In this document: piece after piece, positions 26,089 through 34,574 of the stretch
How the letters are laid out: every line of letters begins with the position of its first letter
How positions within the stretch are numbered: the first letter of the stretch is position 1
Origin: Luteolibacter arcticus
GTDB taxonomy: Bacteria > Verrucomicrobiota > Verrucomicrobiia > Verrucomicrobiales > Akkermansiaceae
DNA length: 64,000 nucleotides
Reading direction: 5' to 3'
Assembly (NCBI RefSeq): GCF_025950235.1
Contig: NZ_JAPDDT010000015.1
Coordinates: 100,690 to 164,689 of the forward strand
The notes under the pieces: generated by a model
What the model was told of the DNA's origin: nothing
The model's input: the letters and a program-made list of their open reading frames with translations, nothing else
Databases searched by the model: none
Translations under genes and position numbers: made by a program

Positions 26089-26795
26089 TCACTCCGGCCA
26101 CTTGATGTCGGGTGCCTTGCCACCCCAATAGGGCTGGCGAGGGTCGAAGAGATTCATGCCATTGAGAATGACGTGTCCGGAATCGTCGAGGGGCATGACT
26201 TTCGCCGCGCCATCGCGGAAGAGCACCGTCGCCCGTTTCTTGTCGGACTTGGGATCAAATTTCCACGTGCCGGGAATGACCGAAGCCATCGCCACGGGCG
26301 TTTCGGGATCGCCCTCGTCGGAAAGCCCGGCGATGTAGGTGAACGAGCACTCGCGCTTATCCAGTGCCTTGGTCCCGGTGATGCCGTCGTCCGGCTTGCG
26401 CGGCGTGAGCGTGGAGCGGCACCAGAAGATCTTCTCGCTCCTGTTGTCCGCGGCGATCAACTGGCGGAACAGCTCGTTTGAGGAGGGCTGCCCAGCGGGA
26501 GGCGGGTGCCGGTCGCGGACCTGACCGGCTCGATGGTGGCGGCATCTGGAAATCGGCCGTAGTCGTCGCCGAAATCTGTCAGGGCGAGATAGCGCTGCTT
26601 GAGGTTGTTGATCGCTTTCGTTCCCCCGTCGTCGTGGGGCCGACGGAGGATCACTGGCAGCAAGATCAGGACGGCGGCGAACACCAGCCCCAGCCTGTGG
26701 TAGGCTGAAGGGCGTGCTTGCGGACGAGGCTCCCCCGAATGCTCAGGAGCATCGGCGGAGCCGAGTGCACCGCCGGGCGGGATGGAGGAACTCAT
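26089..26795 (-). pseudogene. pseudopilin-like paralogue 6, frameshifted
   Basis: The N-terminal half runs from ATG 26795 (helix LGLVFAAVLILLPVIL, then TKAINNLKQRYLALTDFGDD and YGRFPDAAT) and hits a stop at 26457. The C-terminal half continues in another frame through NELFRQLIAADNRSEKIFWC to KAPDIKWPE at 26089. Adding one base near 26485-26492 restores the family motif (LGS-SSNELFRQ). This is either a real inactivating deletion or a sequencing error. It would be the first gene of the run, 25 bp before paralogue 5. Confidence 0.8.
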
Positions 26796-26857
26796 GCTGC
26801 CAAAGCTCCACCGTTCCGCCCGCCATGGCAAGCAGGCTCACAGATGTCTTGGTCGGA

Positions 26858-28378
26858 TCAATAGCTCCGGCCCCAGATCGCGCGGGACTTGGTCGGCTTG
26901 CCGGTGAGCAGGCAGTTGGCTTCCGGCTCATCCTGTTTGTCGAGCGGCAGGCAGCGGATGGTGATCTTGTGCTGCTTCGAGATTTCGTCTTCCTCGTCCG
27001 GCGTGCCGGCCCAGGGGGTGATCAGCCAGCCGGGATTGTCCTTCGACCAGTGGGCGTGGAATTCATCGATCGACTCGCAGGGGACGATGTTCGCTTCGCG
27101 GAACTCGATCGCGCGGGTGAGCAGCGTTTCGTGGATGTCTTGCAGGAGGTCGCTGGCGACGCGGAGGAAGTCCTCCTTGTCCATGAACTCCTTCTCATTC
27201 GACGCGCGGTCGCGGCGCTGGACGCAGACCTTGCGGGTCTCGATGTCGCGCGGTCCGATTTCAATCCGGAGCGGCACGCCCTTCTTGACCCACTCCCACT
27301 TCTTGATGCCGCCCTGGATGTCGCGGACATCGACGTGCACGCGCAGGGGATCGCCGTGGAAGTTCTTTTCCAGACGCAGCGTTTCGGCGAGTGCCTTGCA
27401 GGCATCCAGCACCGCTTGCTTGGAGTCTTCCTTCGGGGTGACGGGAATGATGACGATCTGCTGGGTGGCAACGCGCGGTGGCAGCACCAGGCCATCGTCA
27501 TCCGAGTGCGCCATGATCAGCGTGCCGATCATGCGCGTGGAAACGCCCCACGAGGTGGTGTGGACGAATTGCTTCGCGCCATCGCGGCCGGTGAAGGAGA
27601 TGTCCTGCGCCTTCGAGAAATTCTGGCCGAGGTAGTGGGACGTGCCGGCTTGGATGGCCTTGCGGTCCTGCACCATCGCCTCGACCGTCAGCGTCATGTC
27701 GGCACCGGGGAAGCGCTCGTTCTCCGTCTTCTCGCCGGGGATGACGGGGATGGCGAGGTGGTTGCGGAGGAAGTCCTCATAGACGCGGTGCATCTGGCGG
27801 GTCTCGTCGATCGCCTCTTCCTTGGTCTCGTGCGCGGTGTGGCCTTCCTGCCAGAGGAATTCGGCGGTGCGCAGGAACAGGCGCGGGCGCATTTCCCAGC
27901 GCATCACGTTCGCCCACTGGTTGATCAGCAGCGGCAGGTCGCGGTAGCTCTGCACCCAGCGCGAGAATGCCGCGCCGATGATGGTCTCGGAAGTCGGGCG
28001 GATGACGTAAGGCTCGGCGAGTTCGCCGGTCGGGATCATCTTGGTCTTGCCGGTCACCTCGTCCTTCACCGCCTCGAGGCGGTGGTGGGTGACCACGGCG
28101 CACTCGGTGGCGAAGCCCTCGGCGTGCTCGGCTTCCTTCTCCAGATACGAAAGCGGGATGAGCAGTGGGAAGTAGGCATTCTGGTGGCCGGTCGCCTTGA
28201 ACTTGCGGTCGAGCTGCTGCTGGATGAGTTCCCAGATGCCGTAGCCCCACGGCTTGATCACCATGCACCCGCGGGTCTCGGAATTCTCCGCCATGTCGGC
28301 GGCCTTGATGACCTGCTGGTACCACTCGGGGAAATCCTGGGCACGGGTCGGGGTGATGGCGGTCTTGTCGGAGGACAT
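26858..28378 (-). CDS. proS: prolyl-tRNA synthetase, short (archaeal/eukaryotic-like) type
   Basis: 506 residues, without the inserted editing domain of the longer bacterial form, so ProS type 3. The class II core is clear: motif 1 region WGYGIWELIQQQLDRKFKA, motif 2 QWANVMRWEMRPRLFLRTAE, and motif 3 around TTSWGVSTRMIGTLIMAHSD. An anticodon-binding domain follows (about 290-400) and then the C-terminal domain ending in Tyr, as is usual for this type. It attaches proline to tRNA-Pro in the cytoplasm. Confidence 0.96.
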   Translation of the reverse strand: MSSDKTAITPTRAQDFPEWYQQVIKAADMAENSETRGCMVIKPWGYGIWELIQQQLDRKFKATGHQNAYFPLLIPLSYLEKEAEHAEGFATECAVVTHHRLEAVKDEVTGKTKMIPTGELAEPYVIRPTSETIIGAAFSRWVQSYRDLPLLINQWANVMRWEMRPRLFLRTAEFLWQEGHTAHETKEEAIDETRQMHRVYEDFLRNHLAIPVIPGEKTENERFPGADMTLTVEAMVQDRKAIQAGTSHYLGQNFSKAQDISFTGRDGAKQFVHTTSWGVSTRMIGTLIMAHSDDDGLVLPPRVATQQIVIIPVTPKEDSKQAVLDACKALAETLRLEKNFHGDPLRVHVDVRDIQGGIKKWEWVKKGVPLRIEIGPRDIETRKVCVQRRDRASNEKEFMDKEDFLRVASDLLQDIHETLLTRAIEFREANIVPCESIDEFHAHWSKDNPGWLITPWAGTPDEEDEISKQHKITIRCLPLDKQDEPEANCLLTGKPTKSRAIWGRSY

Positions 28379-28556
28379 GAGAGTAGATGCGAACGGCGAA
28401 TATCCAGTGCCTTCCGAGGAATGTCGAATGAAAGGCGGCTTGGGTTGCGGCGGGCGGATTTGAGTCCGGGGACGCCGGGGTTTGCACGCGAATTTTCCGG
28501 CAAGAGGAACCGAATCTCGCAGTTGTCAGATCACCGGGAAGAGGGCAGAGTGAGGC

Positions 28557-28796
28557 ATGGTCTCACAGGCAGACGCGGTGTTTCAGGAAGCCTTGCAACT
28601 CCCGGAGGAAGTCCGCATGGACTTGGTGGAGCGGCTTATCATCAGCATGCCAGGCTATCGGGATATCGAGGAAGAGCAGGTTGAAATCGCACGGCAACGT
28701 CTTTCCGAAATGCGTTCGGGCGAAGTCGCGGGCGTGCCGGGAGATCTCGTTCTCGCCCGTGTGCAGGCTTCCTTGGACGCCCGCCGGAATTCATGA
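28557..28796 (+). CDS. addiction-module antitoxin (TIGR02574-type)
   Basis: 79 residues. LQLPEEVRMDLVERLIISM is the typical N-terminal helix of the 'putative addiction module component' family, followed by a helical stretch with acidic and basic faces (EEEQVEIARQRLSEMRSGE). Such proteins bind and neutralise the ParE/RelE-type toxin encoded next and repress their own promoter. The stop codon overlaps the toxin start by four bases (ATGA). Confidence 0.85.
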   Translation: MVSQADAVFQEALQLPEEVRMDLVERLIISMPGYRDIEEEQVEIARQRLSEMRSGEVAGVPGDLVLARVQASLDARRNS

Positions 28797-29095
28797 CCTA
28801 CGAGTTCCACCCCGCGGCGGAACAGGAATACGCCGATGCCGCGCTCTGGTACGAAAACCAAGTCGAGGGCTTGGGCAGCCGCTTTGCAGCCGCAATTTCC
28901 GAAGCGATCGGGACCATTCTCAAAGAACCAGGGAGATTTCAATGTCTGGGAGACGGGCTCCGGGTCTTCCGGCTGAATCGTTGGCCTTACAAGCTCTACT
29001 ACGAGTTTCAGGAAGCCAAAGGCCACGTTCGCATCGTCTGCGTGATGCATCAAAAGCGGCGGCCGGAGTATTGGATGGCGCGGATGGGCCGATAG
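28793..29095 (+). CDS. ParE/RelE-superfamily toxin
   Basis: 100 residues. EYADAALWYENQVEGLGSRF is the classic N-terminal helix of plasmid-stabilisation (ParE-like) toxins, and FRLNRWPYKLYYEF with IVCVMHQKRRPEYW gives the beta-sheet core and the C-terminal basic residues. Members poison gyrase or cleave mRNA; which applies here cannot be told. It is translationally coupled to the antitoxin. Confidence 0.87.
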   Translation: MTYEFHPAAEQEYADAALWYENQVEGLGSRFAAAISEAIGTILKEPGRFQCLGDGLRVFRLNRWPYKLYYEFQEAKGHVRIVCVMHQKRRPEYWMARMGR

Positions 29096-29157
29096 GGAGA
29101 ATGTTGGCGCCTGAATTCGCGATCGGGAAAAGACGTTGGAAGCCGACGGTTAGATGG

Positions 29158-30201
29158 TCACAGCTTCTCCGCCGCCTCGTGCAACAGTGCCTCCGTCGTC
29201 TCCCAATCGATGCACGAGTCGGTGATCGATTGGCCGCGGATGAGCTGGTTGAGCGGCTTGGGGAAGGACTGGCTGCCGGCGACGAGATTGCTTTCGAGCA
29301 TCGCGCCGGTGATAGAGCGGTCGCCGGCGGCACGTTGGCGGACGATTTCGCGGAAGACGCCGGGCATTTTCGCGCAGTCCTTGCCGCAGTTGGCGTGGGA
29401 CGCATCGATGACCAGGCCCGGCGCTAGTTTGGCGGCCAGCAGCGCCTCGCGGGCGGCGGAAATACTGGCTTCGTCGTAGTTCGGGCCATGGTCGCCGCCG
29501 CGCAGGATGACGTGGCAGGAGGGATTGCCCGTGGTGGTGACGGAGGAGGCGATGCCTTCCTCGGACACGCCGAGGAAGGTCTGCGGCATGGCGGCGGCTT
29601 TCACCGCATTGATGGCGGCGGTGAGGTCGCCGGAGGTGGTGTTCTTGAAGCCGACGGGCATCGAGAGGCCGGACGCCATTTGCCGGTGCGTCTGGCTTTC
29701 CGCGGTGCGCGCGCCGATGGCCGACCATGAAATGAGGTCCGCGATGTACTGAGGGGTGATCGGGTCGAGCAGCTCGGTGGCGGTCGGCAGGCCGAGGTCG
29801 ATCACGCTGCGCAGGAAGTGCCGGGCGCGGCGGAGGCCTTCCGGAATGTCATCGGTGCCATCGAGGTGCGGGTCCATGATGAGCCCCTTCCAGCCGACGG
29901 TGGTGCGGGGCTTCTCAAAATAGACCCGCATGACGAGGTAGAGCTTGTCGCGCAGGCGCTCGGCGAGGGCGGCGAGGCGGTGGGCATACTCGAGACCGGA
30001 GTCGGTGTCGTGGATCGAGCAGGGGCCGACGATCACCAGAAAGCGCGGGTCATTTCCCGACAACAGCGTGCGCAGGTGGACGCGGGACTGCGCGACGAAG
30101 TCCGCCCGGCCATCGCCGCGCGGGATCTCCGCCTGGAGGCGGGCCGGCGAGGGCAGCGGGACATTGCGGGCGACGTGGAGGTCGGTGACACGCGAGGGCA
30201 T
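29158..30201 (-). CDS. 3-deoxy-7-phosphoheptulonate synthase, class I (AroG/F/H type)
   Basis: 347 residues, family length. It condenses phosphoenolpyruvate and erythrose 4-phosphate in the first step of aromatic amino acid synthesis. Visible motifs: VIVGPCSIHD near residue 57 (PEP/metal), VGWKGLIMDPHLDGT, GARTAESQTHRQMASGLSMP, VGFKNTTSGDL, and DASHANCGKD (metal site). No other aro genes adjoin. Feedback specificity (Phe, Tyr or Trp) cannot be read safely. Confidence 0.95.
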   Translation of the reverse strand: MPSRVTDLHVARNVPLPSPARLQAEIPRGDGRADFVAQSRVHLRTLLSGNDPRFLVIVGPCSIHDTDSGLEYAHRLAALAERLRDKLYLVMRVYFEKPRTTVGWKGLIMDPHLDGTDDIPEGLRRARHFLRSVIDLGLPTATELLDPITPQYIADLISWSAIGARTAESQTHRQMASGLSMPVGFKNTTSGDLTAAINAVKAAAMPQTFLGVSEEGIASSVTTTGNPSCHVILRGGDHGPNYDEASISAAREALLAAKLAPGLVIDASHANCGKDCAKMPGVFREIVRQRAAGDRSITGAMLESNLVAGSQSFPKPLNQLIRGQSITDSCIDWETTEALLHEAAEKL

Positions 30202-30240
30202 GCCCTAGAAAGAAGTGCCAAGTGAGAAGTGCCAAGTGCC
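30202..30240 (+). repeat. short tandem aagtgccaagtg repeats
   Basis: Directly upstream of the aro gene start, aagtgccaagtgagaagtgccaag repeats a 9-12-bp unit about three times. No function is evident. Confidence 0.4.
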
Positions 30241-30340
30241 AAGAACTCTCCTGCGGGCGTCTGCCCCTGGAAAAGTAAGAAATCCCGGCTGGATTTGGAG
30301 GGAGCGGGTTTGCAATGTTGGATAAGTGAGAAGCCGGGTC

Positions 30341-30637
30341 ATGTACATCGAGGACAAGAGTACGGGGTTGGTCGGACCCGCGCGGATCGGTCGGGTGACC
30401 TTCTCGAAGACAGGCCGGACGATTTACTACGGAGGCAAGGAGTTCCGGAGTTTAAAAGGAGGCTACAAGGCGAATTACTACGAGGTAGAGAGCGGGAATC
30501 ACTTTTGGATCACCGGCCCGAAACGCAATGGCGGCGACGCGCTCTATGCGACGCATGTCGCTCCGCAGATCGATGATGACGTGAGGGAAGAATACTGGCG
30601 GGAGATTCGCGGGCGAGGCGGGGACGCTCTCGTCTGA
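30341..30637 (+). CDS. conserved hypothetical protein
   Basis: 98 residues from ATG 30341, opening MYIEDKSTGLVGPARIGRVT; a GTG five codons upstream is possible. The pattern ARIGRVTFSKTGRTIYYGGK, SLKGGYKANYYEV, HFWITGPKRNGGDALY and EEYWREIRG matches small cytosolic proteins of unknown function common in environmental bacteria. These are sometimes mislabelled as deoxyxylulose phosphate synthase. No domain I can name; probably a small beta-rich fold. Confidence 0.75.
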   Translation: MYIEDKSTGLVGPARIGRVTFSKTGRTIYYGGKEFRSLKGGYKANYYEVESGNHFWITGPKRNGGDALYATHVAPQIDDDVREEYWREIRGRGGDALV

Positions 30638-30721
30638 TCCGGTGGCCTCGACCACGCGTCGCCCGCCACTTTCTTCACGCACGCGCGCATTCTCTCCGCC
30701 ATCTGCTTATCCTCGCTGTCG

Positions 30722-32080
30722 CTAGGCTTTCTCCCACGGACCCGTCACCGCCACGGTGATCCCGCGGCTCTGGAGGTTCACGAAGAACCACTTTCCGTCC
30801 GGCGAGAAGCAGCCGCCGGCGAACTCGCCCTGGGCGCTGGAATTCCGGGCGAGGGTGAAGATTTTCCCCTCTGGCGTGACGCAGCGGACGTGGGCGGCGG
30901 GCGAGAAGCTGGGGTCGATGAGGTCCTCGCAGATGACGATGCCGCCCCATGGGGCGGGGCAGAGGTTGTCGCCATTGGTGAGCAGGTCGCTTTCCTCCGG
31001 CTGGAGGAAAAGCTCGAGCGTATCCTCCTTCGCGGGATCGCCGGAGGGATCGAGGCGGAAGATCTGGCCGCGGCGGGAGGGGCCGCCATCGGTGCAGCAG
31101 ATGAAAAACGATTTCTCCACGAGGTGGATGCCCTCGCCGCGGGCGAAGCGGGCGGCGCCGGCCTTGAAGCCGCGGGCGCGCAGGTCGTCCAGCGGGGAAT
31201 CGGTGTCCTCCATGTCGATCCACGTGGCCTTCATCGGCTCGCCGACGGCCGGCCATTTCGAGGTGGGATCGTAGTTTTGCAGGCTGGCGGAGGGCTTGCC
31301 GGCGATGACCAGCGCCTGGAGCTTGCCCTTGGTGAGGTCGTTCTTTTTCTCCGGCAGGAAGCGGTAGAGCAGGCCATCGCCGCGGTCTTCGGTCAGGTAG
31401 AGGATGCCGGTGGCGGGATCGAGCGCGACGGCTTCGTGGCGGAAGCGGCCGAGCGCCTTGAGCGGGATCGGCTTCTGCAGGCCGGGCTCGGTGGTCGCTT
31501 TCACCTCGAAGCACCAGCCGTGGCGCTTGCCGCGCCCGGTCGTGATATCGCCGGGCTCCTCGCAGGTGATCCAAGTGCCCCATGGCATCGGCCCGCCGGC
31601 GCAGTTGCGCTCGGTGCCGGTCAGCGAGAGGAAATGCGCGGTCTTATCCCCGGTCGCGGGGTCGAAAACGAGGTTCGAGGTGCCGCCGAGCGCCGGATTC
31701 AGGCGGTCGTCGCCGGGATCGAATGACAGCGCCGCGTCGAAGCCGTCCGGCAGCTTGGTGCCATTGGGAAAGGGGCCCATCGCGGTCATTTCAAGGCCGA
31801 GCTCGTGATTGCAGACCAGCACCACTTTCCCGTCCGGGCCGGGGAAAGCGGCCATCCCGTCAGCCATGCCGGGGACTTGGAAGCCATCGCTCATGGTCTC
31901 GCCCTTGCGGGCGAGCACGCGGTAGGAGAAGCCCTCGGGCAGGTCGAGGATGCCCTGTGGGTCCTTGATCAGCGGGCCGAAGGGCTCGATCACACGTGCC
32001 GAGGGATCCGCCATGGCGTAGCGCTGGAGCCCGAGGAAGGCGAGACCGGTGGTCCCCAGGAAGGAGCGGCGGCTGATCAT
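30722..32080 (-). CDS. Tat-exported PhoX-like (DUF839) protein
   Basis: 452 residues from ATG 32080, giving the Tat motif SRRSFLGTTGLAFLGL at residues 3-18; a GTG three codons upstream is possible. The body matches the DUF839/PhoX propeller: DLPEGFSYRVLARKGETMSD, VLVCNHELG, GGTSNLVFDPATGDKTAHFL, and PMPWGTWITCEEPGD with its key Cys/Glu. PhoX members are Ca/Fe-dependent phosphatases; many DUF839 proteins are untested. It is folded in the cytoplasm before export. Confidence 0.88.
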   Translation of the reverse strand: MISRRSFLGTTGLAFLGLQRYAMADPSARVIEPFGPLIKDPQGILDLPEGFSYRVLARKGETMSDGFQVPGMADGMAAFPGPDGKVVLVCNHELGLEMTAMGPFPNGTKLPDGFDAALSFDPGDDRLNPALGGTSNLVFDPATGDKTAHFLSLTGTERNCAGGPMPWGTWITCEEPGDITTGRGKRHGWCFEVKATTEPGLQKPIPLKALGRFRHEAVALDPATGILYLTEDRGDGLLYRFLPEKKNDLTKGKLQALVIAGKPSASLQNYDPTSKWPAVGEPMKATWIDMEDTDSPLDDLRARGFKAGAARFARGEGIHLVEKSFFICCTDGGPSRRGQIFRLDPSGDPAKEDTLELFLQPEESDLLTNGDNLCPAPWGGIVICEDLIDPSFSPAAHVRCVTPEGKIFTLARNSSAQGEFAGGCFSPDGKWFFVNLQSRGITVAVTGPWEKA

Positions 32081-32253
32081 GTATGCCACTCAACGGTCGA
32101 TCCCAATAGGGTCAAGCACACGGGTGCCATGTGGCGTTTTCGTTCCCGAAAAGCGCAAAAAAATCCCATCCCGTCCGCGAGATGGAGGTTTGACACGTCC
32201 GCGGGCGGCTGGTTGTTTCCTGCAACCTAGCAATTCCAAAAAACGCCCCGCCA

Positions 32254-32919
32254 ATGAGCGAAAACGAAATCCCACCACCGAAGGCCACCTCGTCGATCCC
32301 CGCCCCGCGTGGCACCTCTTCGATCCCGGCTTCGAAGCAGACGTCCTCCATCCCGCTGAAAAAGGAGACCGTGCGGGTGACTCTCAAGGCGTCCGACGCG
32401 CCGCCAGCCGCTCCGGGAGCCCCGGTGGCCGCCACCAAGCCGCCGATGCCGAGCGGCTTGGGTGCTCCTCCAGCCCCGACCGCTCCGGCTCCGTCCGTGG
32501 GCGCGCCAAAGGCCCCGGCACCGGCCCCGACCATTGCTCTCCGCCCCGCTGGTGCGCCGACCGCTCCTGCTCCGGCCCCGACGATCCGCCTCAATACCCC
32601 GGGTGCCCCGACGGCTCCCGGTGCTCCGGCCCGCACCGTTCCGCTCGGCGGCCCGGCTCCCGGCGGTGCGACCGTTTCCCTGCCGAAGGCCACCGTGCAG
32701 CTCCAGCCGCCGACCCAGCCGCTCGGCACCTCCACCCCGACCTTCTCGACTTCTCCGACCATCCGGACCGAAGATGACGAGAACGAAAAGGGCGAAAGCA
32801 TTGCGACCGTTCTTTCCATCGTCGGCTTCCTCGCCGCCGCTGCCGTGCTGGTGATCCAGTTCATGACCTTCAATGTCTGGAAGGTCGCCGACGGCGGTCT
32901 TGGACAACTCTTCGAATAA
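32254..32919 (+). CDS. Ala/Pro-rich protein with C-terminal membrane anchor
   Basis: 221 residues. The N-terminus carries three TSSIP repeats (KATSSIP, RGTSSIP, KQTSSIP). Residues 45-160 are low-complexity Ala/Pro/Gly with repeated APTI-RL or RTVPL units, a disordered linker. One hydrophobic helix lies near the C-terminus (ATVLSIVGFLAAAAVLVIQF). No signal peptide, so the long tail is probably cytoplasmic. Function unknown. A 26-codon hydrophobic reading frame follows 15 bp later. Confidence 0.75.
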   Translation: MSENEIPPPKATSSIPAPRGTSSIPASKQTSSIPLKKETVRVTLKASDAPPAAPGAPVAATKPPMPSGLGAPPAPTAPAPSVGAPKAPAPAPTIALRPAGAPTAPAPAPTIRLNTPGAPTAPGAPARTVPLGGPAPGGATVSLPKATVQLQPPTQPLGTSTPTFSTSPTIRTEDDENEKGESIATVLSIVGFLAAAAVLVIQFMTFNVWKVADGGLGQLFE

Positions 32920-32934
32920 AGCCATCCCAAGATC

Positions 32935-33015
32935 ATGATCTATCCAATCATCACGTTCCTTCTCGCCGCCGCCGTTCTGGCGATCGCGTTCCTGACCGGC
33001 GGCACGCCGGTCTGA
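32935..33015 (+). CDS. possible 26-residue membrane peptide
   Basis: ATG 32935 to TGA 33015 encodes MIYPIITFLLAAAVLAIAFL followed by TGGTPV, one ideal transmembrane helix. It is 15 bp downstream of the Ala/Pro-rich gene on the same strand and directly before a strong hairpin, so it could be the last cistron of that transcript. No clear ribosome-binding site is visible, and no homologue can be named. Confidence 0.4.
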   Translation: MIYPIITFLLAAAVLAIAFLTGGTPV

Positions 33016-33039
33016 GGAACCCGGCAAGTCCGTTTCCTG

Positions 33040-33082
33040 CAAGGACCGCATCGCCCCCGTGGCGGTGCGGTCCTTGACTTTT
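33040..33082 (+). terminator. intrinsic terminator before trxA
   Basis: An 11-bp perfect stem, caaggaccgca (33040-33050) with tgcggtccttg (33066-33076), then acttttcc. It ends the transcript of the Ala/Pro-rich gene. Confidence 0.6.
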
Positions 33083-33107
33083 CCGGGGTCCCCTCCACCT
33101 TCCGCCC

Positions 33108-33428
33108 ATGGCTCAGCAATTCAACGAAAGGAATTTCCAATCCGAAGTCATCGACTCCGCCCAACCGGTCCTCGTGGACTTTTGGGCCGAATGGTGCGGA
33201 CCTTGCAAGATGATCGGCCCGGTCATCGACCAGCTTTCCAGCGAAGTGGAAGGCCAGGCCAAGGTGGGCAAGGTCAATGTCGACGAAGCCCGCAACCTTT
33301 CCGTGAAGTACGGAGTGAAGAGTATCCCGCTGCTGCTCTTCTTCAAGGACGGCGAGGTCAAGGACCAGATCGTCGGCGCCAATGTGACCAAAGACATGCT
33401 CAAGCAGAAGCTGCTCGCTCTGGCTTGA
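33108..33428 (+). CDS. trxA: thioredoxin
   Basis: 106 residues, typical length. Active site WCGPCK has Cys30 and Cys33; the conserved cis-proline lies in GVKSIPLLLFF. It reduces disulfides of cytosolic proteins using electrons from thioredoxin reductase, which is not in this window. It is flanked by terminators on both sides (33040 and 33457), so it is a monocistronic unit. Confidence 0.97.
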   Translation: MAQQFNERNFQSEVIDSAQPVLVDFWAEWCGPCKMIGPVIDQLSSEVEGQAKVGKVNVDEARNLSVKYGVKSIPLLLFFKDGEVKDQIVGANVTKDMLKQKLLALA

Positions 33429-33456
33429 GCCGCGCCTGATCGGATAGCCTTTTGAA

Positions 33457-33497
33457 AAAACCGGCCTGGGCGAGCTGCCCCGGCCGGTTTTGTTTTT
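33457..33497 (+). terminator. intrinsic terminator after trxA
   Basis: Stem aaaaccggcc (33457-33466) pairs with ggccggtttt (33482-33491), followed by gttttt. It sits 28 bp after the trxA stop. Confidence 0.8.
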
Positions 33498-33566
33498 GGA
33501 GATCGCCGCCGTGCGACACGCCGCTGTCTTGCCAGCGGCGGTCCGGCGCGTCTCAATCCGCGGCGC

Positions 33567-34427
33567 ATGGCCCGCCCCGGATTGATCCTCAAGCTCAGTT
33601 GCCCCGACCAACCGGGAATCGTGGCGAAGATCGCCAGCTACGTGGCCGGTCACCGCGGCAACCTGATCGAGTTCGCCCAGTTCACCGACAAGCTGTCGCT
33701 GCGCTTCTTCGCGCGGCTGGAAATCGAGACCGGCGAGTTGGACGTGGACCCGGAGGATTTCATCGAGGGCTTCGGCACGCTCGGCCGGTCGATGAAGGCG
33801 CAGTGGCACTTCCGCCGCCTGCCCTACAAGATGCGGACGGCGGTGCTGGTCACCAAGACCGACCACTGCCTGAACGAGATCCTGTGGCGTGCCGAGATCG
33901 GCGAGCTACCGGTGGAGATCACCAGCATCATCGGCAACCGCGACACCTGCCGCGGCATCGCCGGGCGGGCTGGCATCCCGTTTCACCTGATCGACATGGA
34001 TGGCGACAAGAGAAGCGCCGGCTTCACCCGCATCCGCGAGATCCTCGCGGAGGAGAAGGTGGAGTTGGCCGTGCTCGCGCGCTTCATGCAGATCCTGCCG
34101 GATGACTTCTGCCGGGACTTCGAGGGCCGGCTGATCAACATTCACCACAGCTTCCTGCCCGCCTTCATTGGCGCGAACCCGTACAAGCAGGCCTATGAGC
34201 GCGGGGTGAAGCTGATCGGCGCGACCTGCCACTACGTCACGGCTGATCTCGATGCCGGACCGATCATCGAGCAGGAGGTCGAGCGTGTGCAGCATTTTCA
34301 CGCGCCGAACGACCTCGTCCGCCTGGGCCGCAACTGCGAGCGGATCGCGCTGGCCAAGGGAATCCGCTACCACGTCCACGACCGCACCATCATCGATGGT
34401 CACCGGGCGATCGTGTTTCCGGATTGA
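33567..34427 (+). CDS. purU: formyltetrahydrofolate deformylase
   Basis: 286 residues, family length. An N-terminal ACT domain (residues 8-85, LSCPDQPGIVAKIASYVAGH) precedes a formyltransferase-like domain with INIHHSFLPAFIGANPYKQA (about 190-209) and CHYVTADLDAGPII (about 221-234), which hold the catalytic Asn, His and Asp. It hydrolyses 10-formyl-THF to formate and THF, balancing one-carbon pools and supplying formate for PurT-type purine synthesis. Confidence 0.96.
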   Translation: MARPGLILKLSCPDQPGIVAKIASYVAGHRGNLIEFAQFTDKLSLRFFARLEIETGELDVDPEDFIEGFGTLGRSMKAQWHFRRLPYKMRTAVLVTKTDHCLNEILWRAEIGELPVEITSIIGNRDTCRGIAGRAGIPFHLIDMDGDKRSAGFTRIREILAEEKVELAVLARFMQILPDDFCRDFEGRLINIHHSFLPAFIGANPYKQAYERGVKLIGATCHYVTADLDAGPIIEQEVERVQHFHAPNDLVRLGRNCERIALAKGIRYHVHDRTIIDGHRAIVFPD

Positions 34428-34429
34428 AC

Positions 34430-34520
34430 GTGGTCCGCACGCTCCGCGTGCGGTAACCCCAACACGAGGTGCATAGAGTCCATCAAGTGCTTCGTCCCGC
34501 ACGCGGAGCGTGCGGACCAC
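34430..34520. repeat. perfect 24-bp inverted repeat
   Basis: 34430-34453 (starting gtggtccgcacgctccgcg) is the exact reverse complement of 34497-34520. The 43-bp loop has no gene. Each arm also holds an inner palindrome, cgcacgctccgcgtgcg. The element lies between purU and the rhomboid gene, starting three bases after the purU stop. Confidence 0.85.
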
Positions 34521-34574
34521 TTTGTCAGCCACTTTCCCATCGACGCCCTAACGCCCCGCGGTGAGAATGCGGCG

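Noticed and set aside
19896..26795. Type II secretion operon
   Set aside because: No GspD, GspE, GspF or prepilin peptidase genes, and the proteins lack the cleavage motif.
26714..28684. 656-codon plus frame opposite proS
   Set aside because: Antisense of proS, which shows all class II synthetase motifs.
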